DNA of 11,831 nucleotides, taken from NCBI GenBank assembly GCA_015486475.1, contig WFRO01000459.1, positions 1 to 11,831 on the forward strand, written 5' to 3'. Below the pieces are notes generated by a model. It had not been told where the DNA came from. It saw only the letters and a list, made by a program, of their open reading frames with translations, and ran no database searches. The position numbers were made by a program, and so were the translations under genes. This stretch comes from Bacteroidales bacterium. GTDB taxonomy: Bacteria; Bacteroidota; Bacteroidia; Bacteroidales; VadinHA17. Of the stretch, positions 7,436 through 11,831 are shown piece by piece (the stretch's first letter is position 1; each line of letters begins with the position of its first letter).

Positions 7436-8055
7436 CGGCAGCATTACGCCCCTGGCACCGGTATCCAGGCATGGAAGCCGGGATCGACGAGGCCGGCCGC
7501 GGATGTCTTGCCGGACCTGTCACCGCTGCAGCTGTCATCCTCCCTGCTGACTTTGAACTGGAGGGTCTCAACGACTCCAAAAAACTGTCTGCGAAAAAAA
7601 GAGAGCAACTGAGGCAGAAGATCGAAGAACAGGCGCTGGCCTGGGCCGTGGCCATGGTCGACAACCACCGCATCGATGAGATGAACATCCTGCGGGCTAC
7701 CTGGGCCGCCATGCACCAGGCCGTGAACAAGCTCAGGAAAGAACCACGACTCCTCCTGGTGGACGGCCGCAATTTCCTTCCCTATAAGAAGATCCCCTTT
7801 CTCTGTATTATCAAAGGAGACAGCAAATACGCCTCCATCGCTGCCGCTTCCATCCTGGCCAAGACCTACCGCGACCGGTACATGAAGGAGATCCACCGGG
7901 AGTATCCGGTCTATGGCTGGGAGGTCAACAAAGGTTATCCCACCGCCTCACACCGCCAGGCCATACGCCGTCACGGCACCACCCCCTATCACCGCATGAC
8001 CTTCCGGTTGCTTGATGACCAGCAGAAAATAGCATTCCCGGGAGTTGATGAATAA
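7432..8055 (+). CDS. rnhB: Ribonuclease HII
   Basis: A 207-residue type 2 RNase H. Seen: GIDEAGRG (17-24) with catalytic Asp19 and Glu20; LNDSKKLS (46-53); LLVDG with Asp111; IKGDSKYASIAAASILAK (127-144) with Asp130; and the late GYPTASH motif (168-174). The full DEDD metal-binding set is present. Known role: endonucleolytic cleavage of RNA in RNA/DNA hybrids and 5' of single ribonucleotides in DNA (ribonucleotide excision repair); cytoplasmic. The length is normal and there are no extra domains. The ATG overlaps the stop of the upstream glycosyltransferase gene, so the two are probably translated from one message although their functions are unrelated. The ATG at 7432 leaves about 14 residues before the first strand; the in-frame ATG at residue 14 is a possible alternative start. 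Confidence 0.96.
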   Translation: MTAALRPWHRYPGMEAGIDEAGRGCLAGPVTAAAVILPADFELEGLNDSKKLSAKKREQLRQKIEEQALAWAVAMVDNHRIDEMNILRATWAAMHQAVNKLRKEPRLLLVDGRNFLPYKKIPFLCIIKGDSKYASIAAASILAKTYRDRYMKEIHREYPVYGWEVNKGYPTASHRQAIRRHGTTPYHRMTFRLLDDQQKIAFPGVDE

Positions 8056-8058
8056 CAT

Positions 8059-8088
8059 ATTGTAAAGTGTAAATTAAATTTATCTTTG
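8059..8088 (+). promoter_or_regulatory. Bacteroidetes-type promoter of the S46 peptidase gene
   Basis: TATCTTTG (8081-8088) matches the -7 consensus TAnnTTTG. ATTG (8059-8062) is a plausible -33 element with an 18-base spacer, slightly shorter than usual. The pair starts 4 bases after the RNase HII stop, so the peptidase gene is probably its own transcription unit. Transcription would start near 8093, which rules out the TTG at 8086 as the translation start. Confidence 0.65.
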
Positions 8089-8118
8089 CACCAAATCACA
8101 AACCATAAACCATTTGAT

Positions 8119-10266
8119 ATGAAACGCATAACAACCCTGTTTTTAGGGATCTTCCTCCTGGTCAGCCCGTTGCTCAGGGCCGACGAAGGCATGTGGCTGT
8201 TGCCGCTGCTGGAAAAGCTGAACATCGGCACCATGACCAAAATGGGGCTGAAACTGACAGCCGACGATATATATAGTCTCAACCACTCCAGCCTGAAGGA
8301 TGCCGTGGTCATTTTCGGCGGAGGATGTACGGGAGAGATCGTATCTTCCGAAGGCCTGCTGCTCACCAACCACCATTGCGGGTTCAGCTCCATCCAGAAA
8401 CACAGCTCTGTCGAGCACAACTACCTGGATGACGGCTACTGGGCCAAAACAAAAAAAGATGAACTGTCCAACCCGGGACTCTCGGTCACTTTCCTGGTGC
8501 GTATGGAAGACGTCTCCGGCAAGATCCTGCCTGCTCTTAGTGATACCATGAGCGAAGAGACCCGCCAGAATAAGATCCGGGAGATCAGCCAGGAGATCGT
8601 CAAGGAAGCCACGGACGGAACGGATTACAAAGCCAGCGTAAGATCTTTCTTTGCCGGGAATGCTTATTATCTGGTCGTTTATGAGATATACAGGGACGTG
8701 CGTTTTGTGGGAACACCCCCTAACGCCATCGGCAAGTTCGGCGGAGATACCGATAACTGGATGTGGCCCCGTCATACCGGCGATTTCAGCGTATTCCGCG
8801 TTTATATGTCCCCCGACGGGAAACCCGCCGACTACTCCCCCGACAATGTTCCCCTGAAACCTAAAAAATATCTGAAGGTGTCGCTCAAAGGCGTTCATCC
8901 GGGGGACTTCTCCATGGTTATCGGATACCCCGGCGGCACCGAAAGGTACATGACTTCCTACGAACTGGACGAGACCATGAACATCATCAACCCCAACAGG
9001 GTAAAGATCCGGGGCGCACGGCAGAAGATCATGTGGAGAGATATGATGGCCAGTGAAAAAGTACGTATCCAGTATGCCGATAAATACTCCATGTCCAGCA
9101 ACTACTGGAAATTTTCCATCGGCCAGAACGAAGCACTGAAAAAGATGCACGTTCGCGACCAGAAAGTGGCCATAGAGGATGAATTCAGAAAATGGGTGGC
9201 CCAGGACCCTGCCCGGGAGAAAAAATACGGCAAGGCACTGGACCTGATCAAAGACGCCATACAGAAAAGGACCGATTATACCTATTCAACCCAATACATT
9301 TCAGAAGCACTGATCAGAGGCAGCGAGATCATCTACTTCGCTTTCCGCACCAGCAGTCTTGAAAAAGCCCTGCAGAGTGGCGACCAGGAAAAGATCGACA
9401 AAACCTTACAGGCCGTTGACAAAGGAGCAGAGTCTTTCTTCAAAGATTACAATCCTCCCACCGACAGGGAAGCATCCAAAGCAATGTTCCGTATGTTCGC
9501 AGAGAATGTCAGGCCCCAATACCAGCCGGCGGTGTTTGCAATGATCAAAAAGAAATACAAAGACAATTTCGACAAGTATATCGACCACATGTTCGAGAAG
9601 TCGATCTTTGCTGATTCAGCCCGTTTCAACGCTTTCCTGCAAAAGCCCGACCTGAAGAAAATGGAAAAAGACCCGGCATTCTCGGCAGCACAATCGATCA
9701 TAGAAAAATATTTTGAGCTCCTGCAGATGGAGTCACAGTATGACAACGAGCTGGATCGGGGGAGACGTCTCTGGATGGCTGCTCTGATGGAGATGCATCC
9801 CGACAAGACCTTTTATCCGGATGCCAACTTCACCATGCGCCTGACCTACGGTACCGTCGAAGGGTACGATCCGCGGGATGCGGTCCATTACAAATACTAC
9901 ACTACCCTGAAAGGGGTGATGGAAAAAGAGGATCCCGACAACTACGAGTTCATTGTACCTGATAAACTGAAAGAATTGTACAAGAACAAAGACTTTGGCC
10001 GCTATGGCGAGGACGGGATCATGCATGTCTGTTTCATCACCACCAATGACATCACCGGAGGTAATTCCGGGAGCCCTGTGATGAATGGCAACGGAGAGCT
10101 GATCGGCCTGGCCTTCGACGGCAACTGGGAAGCCATGAGCGGTGACATAGCCTTCGATGCCGCCCTGCAACGATGCATTGTGGTGGATATACGTTACGTG
10201 CTGTTCATCATGGATAAGTTCGGCGGCGCCCGTCACATCGTGGATGAAATGACGATCGAACAATAA
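8119..10266 (+). CDS. S46-family dipeptidyl-peptidase, DPP7-like
   Basis: A 715-residue secreted serine peptidase. Seen: signal peptide MKRITTLFLGIFLLVSPLLRA with probable cleavage before DEG (about residue 22); LLTNHHCG (81-88) with catalytic His86; DNWMWPRHTGDF (212-223) with the N-terminus-binding Asn213/Trp214 and catalytic Asp222; TGGNSGSP (646-653) with catalytic Ser650. Known: S46 enzymes (Porphyromonas DPP7 and DPP11, PmDAP BII) are chymotrypsin-fold exopeptidases with an added helical domain that remove dipeptides from oligopeptide N-termini in the periplasm or at the surface. Residue 668, in AFDGNWE, is Gly; DPP11 has Arg here for Asp/Glu at P1, so this enzyme should prefer other, likely hydrophobic, P1 residues. 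The length is normal. Start: the ATG at 8119 directly precedes the signal peptide and lies downstream of the promoter. No T9SS tail is present; the protein ends MTIEQ. Confidence 0.95.
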   Translation: MKRITTLFLGIFLLVSPLLRADEGMWLLPLLEKLNIGTMTKMGLKLTADDIYSLNHSSLKDAVVIFGGGCTGEIVSSEGLLLTNHHCGFSSIQKHSSVEHNYLDDGYWAKTKKDELSNPGLSVTFLVRMEDVSGKILPALSDTMSEETRQNKIREISQEIVKEATDGTDYKASVRSFFAGNAYYLVVYEIYRDVRFVGTPPNAIGKFGGDTDNWMWPRHTGDFSVFRVYMSPDGKPADYSPDNVPLKPKKYLKVSLKGVHPGDFSMVIGYPGGTERYMTSYELDETMNIINPNRVKIRGARQKIMWRDMMASEKVRIQYADKYSMSSNYWKFSIGQNEALKKMHVRDQKVAIEDEFRKWVAQDPAREKKYGKALDLIKDAIQKRTDYTYSTQYISEALIRGSEIIYFAFRTSSLEKALQSGDQEKIDKTLQAVDKGAESFFKDYNPPTDREASKAMFRMFAENVRPQYQPAVFAMIKKKYKDNFDKYIDHMFEKSIFADSARFNAFLQKPDLKKMEKDPAFSAAQSIIEKYFELLQMESQYDNELDRGRRLWMAALMEMHPDKTFYPDANFTMRLTYGTVEGYDPRDAVHYKYYTTLKGVMEKEDPDNYEFIVPDKLKELYKNKDFGRYGEDGIMHVCFITTNDITGGNSGSPVMNGNGELIGLAFDGNWEAMSGDIAFDAALQRCIVVDIRYVLFIMDKFGGARHIVDEMTIEQ

Positions 10267-10274
10267 GGAACCAG

Positions 10275-10288
10275 GTTACTTTTGTAAC
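10275..10288 (+). promoter_or_regulatory. Probable -7 element of the marC-rnhA unit, inside a small inverted repeat
   Basis: TACTTTTG (10277-10284) matches TAnnTTTG and lies 22 bases before the MarC-family start at 10307, the same octamer and about the same spacing as upstream of the glycogen operon. It is embedded in the perfect inverted repeat GTTAC-TTTT-GTAAC (10275-10288). No good -33 TTTG is seen upstream, where the peptidase coding sequence ends. The repeat could be an operator half-site pair or chance. Confidence 0.5.
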
Positions 10289-10306
10289 AAGATCAAATTA
10301 ACCGTC

Positions 10307-10894
10307 ATGCACTTCGACCTGAAAGAGACACTGGCTGTCTTTATGGTTCTTTTTGCCGTCATCGACATCACCGGCTCCATACCCATCATTGTGGATATCA
10401 AAAGCAAGGTGGGAAAGATCGAGGCGGAAAAAGCCACAATAGTGGCTTTCCTCATCATGCTGGCCTTTCTGATCATCGGAGAACCGCTGCTGGCCTTCTT
10501 CGGCGTGGACATATATTCCTTTGCCATTGCAGGAGCTTTCATCCTCTTTTTCCTGGCATTGGAGATGGTGCTGGGGATCCAGCTGTTCAGGGACAATACC
10601 AAAGGGGGAGGGTCCATCGTCCCCATTGCTTTCCCCCTTATCGCCGGTGCCGGTTCCATCACGACGCTGCTCTCGCTGCGGGCCACCTATGGCGGGGTTA
10701 ACATCCTGGCAGGCCTGGTGCTTAACATGCTGATCGTCTACGCCGTCCTGAAAGCAACAAAGTGGTTTGAAAAGCTGCTCGGCCCTACCGGGCTTTACAT
10801 CCTCCAGAAATTTTTCGGTATCATCCTGATGGCCATCGCCATTCATCTTTTTCTCAGTAATACCGGAATAGATATCACAAAAAATGCCGGCTGA
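10307..10894 (+). CDS. MarC-family (UPF0056) integral membrane protein
   Basis: A 195-residue protein with about six hydrophobic segments (roughly 8-28, 44-62, 70-90, 105-122, 132-147 and 168-186), the MarC-family arrangement. Seen: the first helix carries FAVIDITGSIPIIV (16-29), and PIAFPLIAGAGSITTLLS (106-123) is the second family hallmark, a Gly/Pro-rich segment before a membrane helix. Known: MarC proteins are inner-membrane proteins grouped with putative transporters; Escherichia coli MarC does not account for multiple antibiotic resistance, and the substrate is unknown. It is probably transcribed from the element at 10277-10284, and its last 11 bases overlap the start of the RNase HI gene, so the two are likely co-transcribed and coupled. 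The ATG at 10307 gives the normal family N-terminus. Confidence 0.92.
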   Translation: MHFDLKETLAVFMVLFAVIDITGSIPIIVDIKSKVGKIEAEKATIVAFLIMLAFLIIGEPLLAFFGVDIYSFAIAGAFILFFLALEMVLGIQLFRDNTKGGGSIVPIAFPLIAGAGSITTLLSLRATYGGVNILAGLVLNMLIVYAVLKATKWFEKLLGPTGLYILQKFFGIILMAIAIHLFLSNTGIDITKNAG

Positions 10895-11357
10895 CATCAC
10901 CATATATACCGACGGGGCTGCCCGGGGAAACCCCGGACCGGGAGGTTACGGCGTGGTGTTGCTGTCCGGCAAACACCGGAAAGAGCTCTCCGAAGGCTTC
11001 CGGCTCACCACCAACAACCGCATGGAGCTGCTGGCCGTGATCAAAGCCCTCGAAGCATTGAAGATCCCGGGAAGCAACGTAACCATATACACTGACTCAC
11101 GGTATGTGGCTGACGCAGTGAACAAGGGATGGGTCTTTCAGTGGGAGCGCAAAGGCTTCAAAAAAAAGAAAAACCCCGATCTCTGGAAAAGATTTCTGGA
11201 ACTCTACAGGAAACACAAGGTCCGGCTGGTGTGGGTAAAAGGTCACAACAACCTCAAAGAGAACGAACGTTGCGACCAACTGGCCGTTGAAGCTTCCATG
11301 GGAGAGGATCTGCCGCCCGATGAGGGTTATGAAGCGGAAGACCGATCCCTTTTTTAG
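10884..11357 (+). CDS. rnhA: Ribonuclease HI
   Basis: A 157-residue type 1 RNase H, the normal bacterial length. Seen: IYTDGAARGNPGPGGYG (7-23) with catalytic Asp10; TTNNRMELLAVI (42-53) with Glu48; IYTDSRYV (68-75) with Asp71; WVKGHNNLKENERCDQLA (117-134) with the loop His121 and Asp131. The basic handle region (about 88-97, ERKGFKKKKN) matches the hybrid-binding protrusion of the E. coli enzyme. Known role: degrading the RNA strand of RNA:DNA hybrids, such as R-loops and primers, in the cytoplasm. The start lies 11 bases inside the end of the MarC-family gene in another frame, so expression is probably coupled to it. The last 18 residues are acidic and poorly conserved. There is no N-terminal hybrid-binding domain. 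It is the second RNase H gene in the window. Confidence 0.96.
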   Translation: MPADITIYTDGAARGNPGPGGYGVVLLSGKHRKELSEGFRLTTNNRMELLAVIKALEALKIPGSNVTIYTDSRYVADAVNKGWVFQWERKGFKKKKNPDLWKRFLELYRKHKVRLVWVKGHNNLKENERCDQLAVEASMGEDLPPDEGYEAEDRSLF

Positions 11358-11372
11358 ATCCCTTAAAACTAA

Positions 11373-11470
11373 GTTAAAAGTTAAAAGTGCCTAAAGTTAA
11401 GAGTTATTAGTATCGAGTATCGAGTTAAAGTTCCCGGTTCCCGGTTCCCAGTTATTCGAGCTTCGAGCTT
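11373..11470. repeat. Degenerate heptanucleotide tandem-repeat chain (four unit types)
   Basis: Between the RNase HI stop and the terminator the sequence runs as consecutive 7-base units, most starting with GT: gttaaaa twice (11373-11386), gtgccta, a 2-base slip, gttaaga and gttatta (11396-11409), gtatcga twice (11410-11423), a 6-base gttaaa, gttcccg twice plus gttccca (11430-11450), gttattc, and a ttcgagc pair (11455-11468). Four different unit sequences share one period. It is non-coding and would lie in the 3' untranslated region of the marC-rnhA message. Confidence 0.85.
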
Positions 11471-11472
11471 AA

Positions 11473-11504
11473 AAAAAAGCCATCCCCTCAGGAATGGCTT
11501 TTTT
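11473..11504. terminator. Bidirectional rho-independent terminator between convergent genes
   Basis: A-rich AAAAAAGCCAT (11473-11483) pairs with ATGGCTTTTTT (11494-11504). The stem continues as CC/GG (11485-11486 with 11491-11492) after one mismatch, with a CTCA loop. An A run on the left and a T run on the right let it work on both strands, ending the marC-rnhA message (+) and the T9SS-exported protein message (-). Confidence 0.88.
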
Positions 11505-11520
11505 GATTTGTCAGGAAGTG

Positions 11521-11831
11521 TTATTTCACCTTCTGTACCTTGTAGATCTTTCTCACCGACTTATCGCCGCTGGTAACGGAGATGAGATAGATCCCCGGGG
11601 CATAGTTCTGGAAGTCGATCTGCCGCACCTCTCCCGGCTGCACCTGGCCGAATTTTTTGACCAGTACCTTTTTGCCGGTGAGGTCCATGACCACCACATT
11701 GAAGTCATCCGGTTTCTCCAGGGTGAATTTCACATGCAATTGTTCTTTCACCGGATTCGGGTAGGTCTTCACCGACCAGTTGATCTCCTGGTCTTTTACG
11801 GCTGTCACGTCCAGTTCAAAAGGCTGCTGGA
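11521..11831 (-). CDS. C-terminus of a protein with a T9SS type A sorting domain (5' part beyond window)
   Basis: The minus-strand frame is open from the right edge to the TAA at 11523-11521, about 103 residues. Seen: TYPNPVKEQLHVKFTLEK, then a DLTGKKVLVKK segment, PGEVRQIDF, APGIYLISVTSGDKSVRKIY, and a terminal KVQKVK. This order (YPNP, L-x-V, D-x-x-G-K-x-V, PGIY-I-V, basic end) is the type A C-terminal sorting domain (Por secretion tail) of about 80-90 residues. Known: it directs cargo through the Bacteroidetes type IX secretion system to the cell surface, where it is removed and the cargo may be attached to A-LPS. The cargo domain is outside the window, so its function is unknown. A GTG at 11808 could be mistaken for a start, but the frame continues upstream (ending QQPFELDV before it), so this is a fragment. 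Confidence 0.93.
   Translation of the reverse strand, partial: QQPFELDVTAVKDQEINWSVKTYPNPVKEQLHVKFTLEKPDDFNVVVMDLTGKKVLVKKFGQVQPGEVRQIDFQNYAPGIYLISVTSGDKSVRKIYKVQKVK

Noticed and set aside
8086..8118. Upstream TTG start adding 11 residues to the S46 peptidase
   Set aside because: The TTG is the last part of the -7 promoter element TATCTTTG, and the extension would sit ahead of a normal signal peptide.
8143..9150. Open minus-strand frame of 335 codons
   Set aside because: Shadow of the S46 peptidase, whose signal peptide and catalytic His and Asp lie on the + strand here; long antisense frames are common in GC-moderate genes.
8119..10266. Calling the S46 peptidase DPP11
   Set aside because: The specificity position reads Gly (FDGNWE) rather than the Arg expected of DPP11.
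11373..11470. CRISPR array
   Set aside because: Units are 7 bases with no spacers and change sequence along the chain; no cas genes are present.

Overview
The window looks like an ordinary chromosomal stretch of a Bacteroidota (Bacteroidales-type) genome. Four things point that way: a type IX secretion (T9SS) C-terminal sorting domain at the right edge; an S46 dipeptidyl-peptidase of the DPP7/DPP11 family; a glycogen debranching enzyme / GT4 synthase-like / GH57 cluster of the kind seen in Bacteroides relatives; and promoters carrying the Bacteroidetes -7 element TAnnTTTG with no convincing Shine-Dalgarno sequences. The genus cannot be fixed from the sequence alone.

Layout. (1) 1-4092, minus strand: a three-gene glycogen / alpha-glucan operon read as debranching enzyme (2101-4092), glycogen-synthase-like GT4 glycosyltransferase (812-2104) and GH57 alpha-amylase (1-799, cut by the window edge). 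The first two overlap by ATGA and the third follows after 12 bases. A Bacteroidetes-type promoter lies just upstream and decides the start of the first gene. (2) 4093-4362: a 270-bp divergent intergenic region with the operon promoter, a strong + strand terminator that has no recognisable gene in front of it, and a probable promoter for the next gene. (3) 4363-4782 (+): a small VanZ-like membrane protein, convergent with (4) 4791-6242 (-), a polysaccharide flippase that starts on TTG. (5) 6308-8055 (+): a GT4 glycosyltransferase translationally coupled (ATGA) to ribonuclease HII. (6) 8119-10263 (+, stop to 10266): a secreted S46 dipeptidyl-peptidase with its own promoter, classed as DPP7-like because a Gly sits where DPP11 has its specificity Arg. 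(7) 10307-11357 (+): a MarC-family membrane protein overlapping ribonuclease HI by 11 bases. (8) 11358-11520: a chain of degenerate heptanucleotide repeats (four unit types, all period 7), then a bidirectional terminator. (9) 11521-11831 (-): the C-terminus of a T9SS-exported protein.

Together the genes cover storage-glucan turnover, envelope polysaccharide assembly (flippase plus GT4), RNA:DNA hybrid removal (RNases HII and HI, 2.8 kb apart) and extracellular/periplasmic peptide use. I found no defence system, mobile element, CRISPR array or tRNA/rRNA. The least explained parts are non-coding: the heptad array at 11373-11470 and the orphan terminator at 4269-4299.
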